A stretch of DNA of 64,000 nucleotides from an uncultured Phycisphaerales bacterium (lineage in GTDB: Bacteria; Planctomycetota; Phycisphaerae; Phycisphaerales; SM1A02): contig CASICI010000006.1 of NCBI GenBank assembly GCA_949373145.1, forward strand, positions 48,581 through 112,580, in the 5' to 3' direction. A program made the translations under genes and the position numbers. The first letter of the stretch is position 1; the number at the start of each line of letters is the position of its first letter. This document shows positions 20,472 through 27,790 of the stretch, piece by piece. Under the pieces are notes generated by a model. The model had not been told where the DNA came from and searched no databases. It was given only the letters and a program-made list of their open reading frames with translations.

Positions 20472-21721
20472 GCGGGCACCGAAGGTGGGGCATCAGCGGT
20501 CAGCATGCTTTCCGTGGCGAACCCGGTTCGAGGGCGTGACCGTTGCGAGAGCCACTCCGCGATGCTGGTTCGGCTGACCGACCATCTCGAGGAGAAGCGT
20601 TCGTCGAGAAACACCGCATACAAGTCGCTCATGGCGGAATCAAACGAGGTGATCGAACCGATTCGCTCCAAAGCCGCTTCCTGCGGTGTCTCGGCAGGCT
20701 CCTCGGAGCGGGGCAGCCGAAGGCCACTGACCACGAATCGATCACCCTGCAAAGAACAGTTCCACTCCTGGACCCCGTCGCTGACCACGAGGCCGATACG
20801 CCGTGGCAGCTTTCCTGCAAGAGTTGCGATCGAAGCTTCCGCCCATCGACTGGGCGTGTCCCCATTCAAGCTCTGTCGACCGGTGATCCCCCACCCGCAT
20901 TCACTTTCAATCGAGCGATCGAGTGCGACGCTGATGTTGGTTCCGTCGGCGAGATCGAAGAGACCTTCGTTCACATCACCACGCCACCAGAGCCACATCA
21001 GGAAACTGTTGCCGAGGAAATCCTTTGGTTCAGGGCCACCTGAGGCCCAGGGCACTTCGGGAATGCCGCCTCCGCCACTTGGTGGTTGCTGGCCGAGGTT
21101 GTCAGGCCGTGCATCCTCGACCGCCGTGAGCAGCCCTTTGGTCGCAAGCAGGTCGAAGGCAAGAGACCCCGCGCTCCGCTGCTCGAGACGGCCACCGAAG
21201 GTCGCGGTGAAGAGATCTCTGAGGGGCGCTGCCACGGAATCGGTGGTCGCAGGTGACAGAAGGATTCTGCGCTGTGGGTTCCAGAGGATCGGAACGAGTT
21301 TGGAGGCGCGATAACGGCCCTCGGAGACTTCTCGTTCCCATTGCTCCTTGGCTTCGTCACGCGCTTCCTTGCGAGCGGCACGGCTGAGCCAGCCGGGCTG
21401 ATCCGCTTCGAGTGCCTTCGTCCGAGCAGCTTCGGCCACGGCCACGTAGGCACGCTTGACCTCGGGCGGGATACGCACGACGTCAAGACGCATGGCGGCA
21501 TGAACCCAGCCATCGAAACACATGGTGTTGAACTCGAACGTGTTGTCGAGAATGTGTCGCCCAGCGGTCCAACCGGTCTCGGGACCGTTTGGCACCCCGA
21601 TCGGTGTCGGCTTCGCGGGGTTGGCCGCGAAGGCATCGATGATCGACTGGTCGAGGACTTCGGGGGCTTCACCGGTGACGGCGAAGCGCGCATACGTGAC
21701 GGCTCCGTTTAAGAATGGCAT
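20459..21721 (-). CDS. RdgC-like protein (tentative)
   Basis: A 420-residue protein starting MPFLNGAVTYARFAVTGEAP. The order of elements recalls RdgC-type recombination-associated DNA-binding proteins: an N-terminal strand pattern, a basic helical middle (SRAARKEARDEAKEQWEREV), LVPILWNPQRRILLSPATTD, then a C-terminal domain with LGNSFLMWLWWRGDV. I judge the resemblance by recall, not by a search. The ATG at 21721 is preferred over a reading 19 codons longer because MPF followed by a beta hairpin is the usual N-terminus. It is monocistronic and convergent with trpF. An alternative is an unrelated conserved hypothetical. Confidence 0.5.
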   Translation of the reverse strand: MPFLNGAVTYARFAVTGEAPEVLDQSIIDAFAANPAKPTPIGVPNGPETGWTAGRHILDNTFEFNTMCFDGWVHAAMRLDVVRIPPEVKRAYVAVAEAARTKALEADQPGWLSRAARKEARDEAKEQWEREVSEGRYRASKLVPILWNPQRRILLSPATTDSVAAPLRDLFTATFGGRLEQRSAGSLAFDLLATKGLLTAVEDARPDNLGQQPPSGGGGIPEVPWASGGPEPKDFLGNSFLMWLWWRGDVNEGLFDLADGTNISVALDRSIESECGWGITGRQSLNGDTPSRWAEASIATLAGKLPRRIGLVVSDGVQEWNCSLQGDRFVVSGLRLPRSEEPAETPQEAALERIGSITSFDSAMSDLYAVFLDERFSSRWSVSRTSIAEWLSQRSRPRTGFATESMLTADAPPSVPAHSE

Positions 21722-21846
21722 CCCGACATGGTCTTCGACCCGCCCTGCGGAAGGGACCTCACGAAAGGATGTCCACATGCCGGACGGGCAAAAACATCGC
21801 CAGATGCGGTGTGTGGAGGGGTTGAGGGAAGAGGCCGGAGGACCGG

Positions 21847-23013
21847 TCAGGCGGCGTTGTCGGTCTCGCGCACGACGACCGAGCTCCCATCAGGCTTCAC
21901 ATCCACGCCGAACCCGAGTTGCACGAGGTGCTCCATGGGGCCATGCGGCTTGGTCTTCTCCTCCTCGAGCCTCGCCTCAGCCCGTGGATTGGCGTAGGAG
22001 TTGAAGATCATCGCCTTGATGTTGGCCCAGATGCCGCCGAAACCGCTGAAGGTGTAGTCCACCGCCGTGGGTTCGTAGCCACAGTGGACCATGCAGTTGG
22101 CACATTTCGGGTTTCCACTTGCGTGCCCGTAGTTGTCCCAGTCGACATCGTCGATCAGTTCCTGGAAGGAGTCGACGTAGCCTTCTTGAAGCAGATAGCA
22201 GGGCTTCTGCCAGCCGAAGATGTTGAAGGTGGGATTTCCCCAGGGCGTGCATTCGAAGTCACGTTTCCCCATCAGAAATTCGAGAAAGATCGGGGACTGG
22301 TTGAAACGCCAGCCCTTCTTTCGATTGGAGAGGATCATCTCGAAGAGATCGTGGGTGGTCTTTCGCTGGAGGAAGCCGTTCTGATCGGGGGCTTTGTCGT
22401 AAGCGTAGCCCGGCGAGACCATCATGCCCTCGACGCCGACTTCCATCATTTCATCGAAGAACGTGCGACAGGCATTGGGGTCGGCGCCCTCGAAAAGCGT
22501 GGTATTGGTGGTCACTCTGAACCCCATCTCGACGGCCTTGCGGATCCCGACGATCGCCTTGTCGAAGGTTCCCTCCCGACAGACCGCGAAATCGTGGTTC
22601 TCCTGGGTGCCGTCCATGTGAACGCTGAAGCTCAGATATTTCGACGGTTTGAACCACCCGGCATCAAGCTTCTCCTTGAGAAGAATCGCATTGGTGCACA
22701 GATAAATGTATTTCTTTCGAGCGACCAAAGCTTCGACGATCTCTCTGATCTGGGGGTGAAGCAGCGGTTCGCCACCGGGAATCGAGACCATCGGCGCACC
22801 ACACTCATCAACCGCTTTCATGCAGTCCTCAAGCGACAGATCACGCTTGAGAATATGTGGGGGGTACTGGATCTTTCCGCAGCCGGCACAGGCCAGATTG
22901 CAGCGAAAAAGCGGCTCCAGCATCAAAACAAGCGGGTATCGCTGGTTGCGTGAAAGTCTCTGCTTCAGAACATAGGAAGCCACGGTCCACATTTGAGAAA
23001 GAGGAACACCCAT
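21847..23013 (-). CDS. hpnH: Hopanoid biosynthesis radical SAM protein HpnH
   Basis: A 388-residue radical SAM enzyme that joins 5'-deoxyadenosine to diploptene to give adenosylhopane, the first step to extended hopanoids. The iron-sulfur cluster motif is CNLACAGC (C38, C42, C45). The family-typical start (MGVPLSQMWTVASYVLKQRL) and the segments SIPGGEPLLHPQI, YIYLCTNAILL, SVHMDGTQENHDFAV, FECTPWGNPTFNIFGWQKPC and NPKCANCMVHCGYEPTAV are all present. The Cys residues in the last two hint at further cluster or structural metal binding. No other hpn or shc gene is in the window, so the pathway is dispersed. A 125-bp gap without a recognisable gene lies downstream. Confidence 0.92.
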   Translation of the reverse strand: MGVPLSQMWTVASYVLKQRLSRNQRYPLVLMLEPLFRCNLACAGCGKIQYPPHILKRDLSLEDCMKAVDECGAPMVSIPGGEPLLHPQIREIVEALVARKKYIYLCTNAILLKEKLDAGWFKPSKYLSFSVHMDGTQENHDFAVCREGTFDKAIVGIRKAVEMGFRVTTNTTLFEGADPNACRTFFDEMMEVGVEGMMVSPGYAYDKAPDQNGFLQRKTTHDLFEMILSNRKKGWRFNQSPIFLEFLMGKRDFECTPWGNPTFNIFGWQKPCYLLQEGYVDSFQELIDDVDWDNYGHASGNPKCANCMVHCGYEPTAVDYTFSGFGGIWANIKAMIFNSYANPRAEARLEEEKTKPHGPMEHLVQLGFGVDVKPDGSSVVVRETDNAA

Positions 23014-23347
23014 GGGGGTCGCACTCCGACGTTTGAAACGGTCTTGAGGAAGAGGTGTTGATCATACCACCTTGTCCCCTCGTCCCTTGGGAACGAACTC
23101 CGGGCGAACGCATGGAAAAGAAAAAACGAATTTCACTTCAAACCACTGAACTCGCATGCCCCGCAGGCGTACAGAGACCATGAGCACGATCTCACTTCAT
23201 CCAACTCCCCTGCACCACCTGGTTCGAAAAATCGGGATGGGACTCATGGGGACCCCCATTTCCGACCACGAGAGCCTCAGCTCGACTATCGTGTCAGGAA
23301 CCTCGAAGGAGGTGAAGAGCGCGAAGGTGCGTTCTGAAATCGGGACA

Positions 23348-23986
23348 ATGCAGATCGTGGACACCCAGACACCATTCAAGGAACTCACCGACGAGCAATT
23401 GCTCGGAGCGCATGCGGCCGGCAGAGACGGAGCCTACGAGGTTCTGATCGAACGGTACCGCAATGAGTTGTTGCACTTTCTCATTCGATTCCTGAGCTCC
23501 CGTGCCGCCGCCGAAGATGTCTTTCAGGACACCTTCCTGCAGATCCACCTGGTCGCCGACACATTCGACACCAGTCGAAGATTCAAGCCATGGCTCTACA
23601 CCATCGCGGCCAACAAGGCTCGGGATCACCATCGAAAGCAGAAAAGACGAGCGGCAGCGAGTCTCTCTGCGCCCATCGGTCGCAGCGGCTCCGACGAGGT
23701 CGAATTCATCGACCTGCTGGCAGGTGACGACGAAAATCCGGAAGTTCCCATCTCCGATGCCGAACAGGCACAACTGGTGAAGACGGCTGTCGACGAACTG
23801 CCGGTTCACTACCGCGAGATCCTTCTGCTGAGTTATTTCCAGAAGATGAGTTACAACCAGATCGCCGATGCACTCGACATCCCGCTTGGCACGGTCAAGA
23901 GCCGTCTGCACAGCGCGGTCGGATGCTTCGCCGAAAACTGGAAAGCCCGCGAGAGTTCACGCGATTCCGGAGGTACGACCTCATGA
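23348..23986 (+). CDS. ECF-type RNA polymerase sigma factor
   Basis: Sigma-70 family, ECF group, about 212 residues from MQIVDTQTPFKELTDEQL. Region 2 covers YEVLIERYRNELLHFLIRFL, AEDVFQDTFLQIH (core binding) and FKPWLYTIAANKARDHHRKQ (minus-10 recognition). Region 4 is VDELPVHYREILLLSYFQKM with the helix-turn-helix MSYNQIADALDIPLGTVKSR. An upstream in-frame ATG at 23180 would add 56 residues with no sigma homology, so I prefer 23348; neither start has a strong ribosome site. The stop overlaps the ATG of a 16-codon frame, and a membrane protein gene follows, the usual sigma/anti-sigma pairing. Confidence 0.85.
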   Translation: MQIVDTQTPFKELTDEQLLGAHAAGRDGAYEVLIERYRNELLHFLIRFLSSRAAAEDVFQDTFLQIHLVADTFDTSRRFKPWLYTIAANKARDHHRKQKRRAAASLSAPIGRSGSDEVEFIDLLAGDDENPEVPISDAEQAQLVKTAVDELPVHYREILLLSYFQKMSYNQIADALDIPLGTVKSRLHSAVGCFAENWKARESSRDSGGTTS

Positions 23987-24033
23987 CGCACGAATTCGCG
24001 TACACGCCAGCCGAGGAGCGCACGGAGCGATGA
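23983..24033 (+). CDS. Possible 16-residue leader ORF between sigma factor and membrane partner
   Basis: The frame reads MTHEFAYTPAEERTER and stops. Its ATG overlaps the sigma-factor stop (ATGA) and has a good GGAGG about 9-10 nt upstream; its own stop overlaps the ATG of the next gene (ATGA again). It could be a coupling peptide. It could equally be the true N-terminus of the membrane protein, separated by a sequencing indel such as those seen elsewhere in this window. I cannot tell these apart here. Confidence 0.3.
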   Translation: MTHEFAYTPAEERTER

Positions 24034-24971
24034 CACCCCCCCCTTCTCACAAAGAGCTGTCCGCGGATGACGCCCGCATTCTCGACATGATCGCCGAGCA
24101 CGGTTTCGATGATTCGATGCTGGCAGACCTGAATGACTCCGACCGGAAACGGGGCACGGAGATCACGAATCTTCTTGGACTGCTCGAGGCCTATCCGACG
24201 GACGACGCCTCGGATGAACTGGTCGATGCCACCATTGCCAGGATTCGCCGAGATGACTCACAACGTCTCGAACGCATGCGCCTTCCCGAGCCTGACTCGA
24301 CACAGAGAACCCAGGCAGACCTTGGGGGAAGGCGTTTTCATTTCCCAGATCTCTTCGCCACGGCAGCGATGCTTCTGCTCGCAGTCGGGGTCCTCTGGCC
24401 GATCATGAATTACGCACGCAGCGGGCGCCTGGTGATGCTTGACCGAGCCAATCTCGGCGAGACCGGCCAGAACGTCGCGCTGTATGCCTCGGACAACAAC
24501 GGAACCACACCGATGCAAGCGACTGCAGGCATCCTTCCGGACCCGTTCGAGTGGAATGGAAAACACCGGGGACAGTATGCCGAGGGCGTACGAAACGTGA
24601 TGTCCGGGCCGTCCAGTTCGAACAACGACTACCACTGCCCGGAGTCACACCCCACGCTCCACCCCTACAGCTTCCAATACTGGCAGAGTGGTGATGACCT
24701 CCTGCAAGCCTCGAGAATGCTTGCGGCCAACGTCAGCCCGGTCCATGGAGCCAAGGGCGAGGTCGAACTGGCTCACCTGACGGTGAACTCACCCTGCCAC
24801 CTCTCCGAAGGCCAGAACATTCTCTACGGAGACAACAGTGTTGCCTGGATCGAGACCTGGGAGGTCGACGGCGACCGAATCTGGGACGTCGGCGTAGACG
24901 AGCAAGGAGCTCTCATCGAGGTCCTGGTACGCGAAAATCGTCTTTCCGACCGCTACTTCCTGATCCACTGA
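24030..24971 (+). CDS. Single-pass membrane protein, putative anti-sigma partner
   Basis: A 313-residue protein starting MTPPPSHKELSADDARILDM. The N-terminal 110 residues are acidic and helical (LLGLLEAYPTDDASDELVDA), like the cytoplasmic part of sigma-regulatory proteins. A transmembrane helix follows (LFATAAMLLLAVGVLWPIMN), then RSGRLVMLDRANLGETGQNV and YASDNNGTTPM, reminiscent of planctomycete pseudopilin-like periplasmic domains. The gene follows an ECF sigma factor with coupled start and stop codons. The anti-sigma role is inferred from position; no zinc-binding HXXXCXXC motif is present. A run of eight C (24036-24043) forms codons 3-5. Confidence 0.55.
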   Translation: MTPPPSHKELSADDARILDMIAEHGFDDSMLADLNDSDRKRGTEITNLLGLLEAYPTDDASDELVDATIARIRRDDSQRLERMRLPEPDSTQRTQADLGGRRFHFPDLFATAAMLLLAVGVLWPIMNYARSGRLVMLDRANLGETGQNVALYASDNNGTTPMQATAGILPDPFEWNGKHRGQYAEGVRNVMSGPSSSNNDYHCPESHPTLHPYSFQYWQSGDDLLQASRMLAANVSPVHGAKGEVELAHLTVNSPCHLSEGQNILYGDNSVAWIETWEVDGDRIWDVGVDEQGALIEVLVRENRLSDRYFLIH

Positions 24972-24998
24972 GCCACTCAGACCCCAGGAACGAGGAAA

Positions 24999-25018
24999 TT
25001 GCCCTCCAATCAGGGCAA
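24999..25018 (+). terminator. Stem-loop after the membrane-protein gene
   Basis: A perfect 7-bp stem (TTGCCCT / AGGGCAA) with loop CCAATC begins 28 nt after the stop at 24971. There is no T-tract, so intrinsic termination is uncertain. It lies between the sigma operon and rpmI. Confidence 0.3.
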
Positions 25019-25162
25019 GATCTCTCCAGATGGGTTGAATGACCGGGCAGGATTCATGTACACTTCTCGATCGCCAATCCTTGCGTGCATGTGCATGTGA
25101 GGTTTTTCAACATCGCCTGAATCGGTTCTCCGACAGGCAGTCCACTACGAAGGTCGATCGAC

Positions 25163-25429
25163 ATGCCCAAGAACAAGTCACACAAAGGCCTGCTCAAGAG
25201 AGCCAAGATCACCAAGAGTGGACGAGTCCGCTTCCGCAAGCCCGGAAGTCGACACCTCAAGAGCAACAAGTCAGGCAACACCACCCGCAGCTACCGCCTT
25301 CCGCAGTACGCTCGAGCCGGTGACATGAAGCGCCTGGGAACCCTGCTCTTCAGACCCCTGAAGTCACAGGACCAGCATGAAGCTCAGCTTCGTGAAAAGG
25401 ATCGTGCCGAGCAGAAGAAATCTGCCTGA
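25163..25429 (+). CDS. rpmI: 50S ribosomal protein L35 (C-terminally extended)
   Basis: An 88-residue protein beginning MPKNKSHKGLLKRAKITKSG with the L35 core RVRFRKPGSRHLKSNKSGN and the late KRLGTLLFRP. Usual length is about 65 residues; here about 20 extra charged residues (QDQHEAQLREKDRAEQKKSA) follow the core. AAGGT lies 10 nt before the ATG. It precedes rplT by 91 bp; infC, commonly the first gene of this operon, is not upstream. Confidence 0.93.
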   Translation: MPKNKSHKGLLKRAKITKSGRVRFRKPGSRHLKSNKSGNTTRSYRLPQYARAGDMKRLGTLLFRPLKSQDQHEAQLREKDRAEQKKSA

Positions 25430-25520
25430 GACGATGTGATTCGAATCAACGTCGCTCGTCGGGACGAGAAGAGACTGGAATCCTCCGGTCCCCCGCCGCG
25501 CACTATTTGGAGATGGCACC

Positions 25521-25892
25521 ATGCCTCGCGTACGCAAGGGCGCAGCCCGCAACAAGGCCCGCCGCCGCATCCTGAGAAAGGCCCGCGGCTACTTCGGAAC
25601 AAAGTCTCGTCACAAGCAACAGGCCAAGGTCGCACTTCTGCGAGCAGGCCAGTTCGCCTATCGTGACCGTCGCAATCGAAAGCGCGATTTCCGTCGCCTT
25701 TGGATCACCAGAATCACCGCAGCGTGTCGCATGCGAGGAACCCGTTACAGCCGGTTCATTCATGGACTCGAACAGGCAGGTGTTCTTCTGAACCGCAAGA
25801 TGCTCAGCCAGATCGCAATCGAAGATCCCGCGACCTTCGACGAACTGGCCAAGGTCGCTGCGCAGCACGAGAAGAACCAGGCCGCAGCCTGA
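25521..25892 (+). CDS. rplT: 50S ribosomal protein L20
   Basis: A 123-residue protein, normal for L20, which binds 23S rRNA early in assembly. It starts MPRVRKGAARNKARRRILRK and includes ARGYFGTKSRHKQQAKVALL, AGQFAYRDRRNRKRDFRRLW and the conserved ITRITAACRMRGTRYSRFIH. GGAG lies 8 nt before the ATG at 25521. A clear terminator follows the stop by about 24 nt. Confidence 0.96.
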   Translation: MPRVRKGAARNKARRRILRKARGYFGTKSRHKQQAKVALLRAGQFAYRDRRNRKRDFRRLWITRITAACRMRGTRYSRFIHGLEQAGVLLNRKMLSQIAIEDPATFDELAKVAAQHEKNQAAA

Positions 25893-25915
25893 CCGACGAA
25901 CCAACCCTAAGAAAA

Positions 25916-25954
25916 CCGCGACGCCCTTCATTGGACGTCGCGGCTTTCGTTTTG
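25916..25954. terminator. Bidirectional intrinsic terminator between rplT and flagellin A
   Basis: An 8-bp perfect GC-rich stem, CCGCGACG (25916-25923) and CGTCGCGG (25936-25943), with a 12-nt loop, followed on the plus strand by CTTTCGTTTT. On the minus strand the stem is followed by GGTTTTC. It can therefore end both rplT and the convergent flagellin A transcript. Confidence 0.8.
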
Positions 25955-25988
25955 GTCGGTGTCTCCACCGGAGATGGTCTCTTCAGGA

Positions 25989-27465
25989 TCAGCCGAGCAG
26001 TGCGAGCACCGAGCTGGGCTGGTTGTTCGCCATGGCCAGTGCCTGAGTCGCGGCCTGGCCGAGAATCTGGGCACGGGTCATGTTCGCGGTTTCAGCCGCG
26101 AAGTCCGCATCACGGATCACGCTTTCCGCAGCCGAGGTGTTCTCGAGTGCGATGGAGAGACTGTTGATGGTGGAACCCACGGTGTTCTTCTGGAAGGCAC
26201 CAAGTCGGCCGCGCATGCCGCTGACCTGCTTGATCGCATCTTCGACGACGCCCTGAGCCTTGCTGAGGTCACCGTTGACGACGTTGCTCAGGCCACCGGC
26301 CTTGAGCGAGTCGAGCGTGCCACTGGCCGATGAACCGAGGCTGCCGGTCGTCACGGCGTCGATGCCGAGCGAGACCTTGTTGGCCAGGTTCACCTGAGGA
26401 CCGAGGTTGAAGTCGGCACCACCACCGGTGATCGAGAAGGAACTCGTACCACCTGCACCACCGGCACCTGCAAAGGCGGAATCGAGCATCAGACTCACAT
26501 CGAAGCCTTCCGACGACACGCGGGCCTCGAAGGCCGTTGGTCGTCGCGGAGATGCCGTTGATGTTCACCTCGGCGTTGACGCCGAAGTCCTTGAGGTCGT
26601 TGACCGCGGCACCAGCCTGCTGTTGCGGACACGAAGTTCGAACCACCGTTGTCGGACAGCTGACGGACCCGGACGAACTGATCGGTACCGTAGCCGGTGG
26701 AATCGAATCGGACGTCGTCGACGTCGTCGAGCGAGGCACTCACTCCAGAGCGCCTCGGAGAAGGTGTTGATCGCGGTGACCACCGCGGAGACCTGAGTGC
26801 CTTCTGCGAAGGTGAACTGCTGGGTGCCTTCGTTGCCGGTGATCTCGAAGGTGACCTGACCGGAACCGTTGGCATCGATGGTGGTGCCGTTGTCCAGAAG
26901 GAAGGCCGCACCGGTCGCTGCGCTGTCGACGAGGGTCACGTCGACGTTCATGCTGGACCCGGCGGCGTTGGAGAGCTTGGCCGAGTTGATCTTCAGATCA
27001 TCGATCTCGAGTCTGATCGACGCCGTTCGTGGTGTACTCGAAGTTGCCGTTCAGAAGCTTGATGCCCTGGAAGGACGTCGAGTTCGCGATTCGGTCGATG
27101 CTCTGAAGGATCGAGTCGATCTGAAGCTGGTTGGCTTCCTTCTCTTCCTTGGAGACGCCGGCTTCGTTGGCGGTCGAGGTCACGAGGCTCTGCAGTTCGA
27201 CCAGCATGCTGCTGATCTCCTGCAGACCACCTTCGGCGACGTTGACGACCTGTTCGGCGCGTTCGGCGTTGTTCATCGCCGAGTTGATCGCGGCCTTTTC
27301 GGCGCGGAGATTCTCGCTGGCGATCAGGCCGGCGGGATCATCCGATCCGCGGACGATTCGAAGACCCGTCGAAAGACGGTTGAGGGTCTTTGAAAGATCC
27401 ATGTTCTGTTGTGAGAGGACGCGCTGGGCGACCATTGATCCGACGTTTTGATTGATACGACTCAT
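25989..27465 (-). CDS. fliC: Flagellin A (four frameshifts; near-copy of flagellin B)
   Basis: Flagellar filament subunit. The N-terminal D0/D1 helix is MSRINQNVGSMVAQRVLSQQ and NLSKTLNRLSTGLRI-like sequence follows; the C-terminal D1/D0 ends ALAMANNQPSSVLALLG. Compared base by base with flagellin B, the frame breaks are single extra bases at about 27008, 26747, 26614 and 26528; removing them restores a protein of about 490 residues close to flagellin B. GGAGG lies 7 nt before the ATG at 27465 inside a TCACGGAGGA element shared by all three flagellins, and a GGA-loop hairpin sits upstream. Either a decaying duplicate or, more likely, an error-rich stretch of sequence. Confidence 0.85.
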
Positions 27466-27470
27466 AGAAA

Positions 27471-27537
27471 ATCCTCCGTGAAGTGATTCCGACCGTCAGG
27501 GCCGAAGCATGTCATGATGGATCGCTTCCAGCGATCC
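27471..27537 (-). promoter_or_regulatory. Candidate CsrA-binding leader of flagellin A
   Basis: Two signals on the transcribed strand. Upstream is a perfect 8-bp hairpin GGATCGCT-GGA-AGCGATCC (27519-27537) that exposes GGA in its loop, the classic high-affinity CsrA site. About 50 nt downstream the ribosome site is CACGGAGGA (27472-27480), containing ACGGA and AGGA. CsrA blocking of flagellin translation through two such sites, relieved by FliW, is known from Bacillus hag. Genes for both proteins lie 4-5 kb away. Binding itself is inference. The remaining 27538-27712 of this 325-bp intergenic region shows no gene and no consensus sigma-28 or sigma-54 promoter that I could fix. Confidence 0.6.
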
Positions 27538-27712
27538 GTGGCGTACGACGTCGAAATGACGTCCGAACATGTATCGGAGAGAAATCAGACCTGATCAGCT
27601 CTGGTTTGAGATTTTTTTGGACCTGACGGTGCAAAGCGGCATCTTCTGCGCATCTACTGTCCAAGCCATGGTTATCTGGCCCATCAGATCTCGCCCCACT
27701 GACCAATGACAA

Positions 27713-27741
27713 CCGCGGCAGTCCAAGAAGGACTGCCGCGG
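27713..27741 (-). terminator. Strong stem-loop downstream of flagellin B
   Basis: A perfect 12-bp stem CCGCGGCAGTCC / GGACTGCCGCGG with a 5-nt loop, followed on the minus strand by TTGTCATT. It lies 50 nt beyond the flagellin B stop. The T-tract is weak, so it may be a terminator or an mRNA 3'-end stabiliser. Confidence 0.6.
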
Positions 27742-27758
27742 CGAATTGGATCATGAAG

Positions 27759-27775
27759 TTCGTGCCAGGCACGAA
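27759..27775. repeat. Short perfect inverted repeat after flagellin B
   Basis: TTCGTGCC-A-GGCACGAA, 8-1-8, 15 nt past the flagellin B stop and just ahead of the 12-bp stem-loop. As RNA it would form a 7-bp stem with loop CAG (or CTG). With its neighbour it makes a tandem hairpin 3' end. Confidence 0.5.
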
Positions 27776-27790
27776 GTGGTGTCTCAACGA

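Noticed and set aside
24972..25162. Possible tRNA or infC remnant before rpmI
   Set aside because: No cloverleaf, no T-arm GTTCGA pattern, and no IF3 peptide in any frame.
27759..27775. TGGCACG on the minus strand, a perfect sigma-54 minus-24 element
   Set aside because: No GC 10 nt downstream of the GG. The sequence is half of an inverted repeat after flagellin B, so it is better explained as a hairpin.
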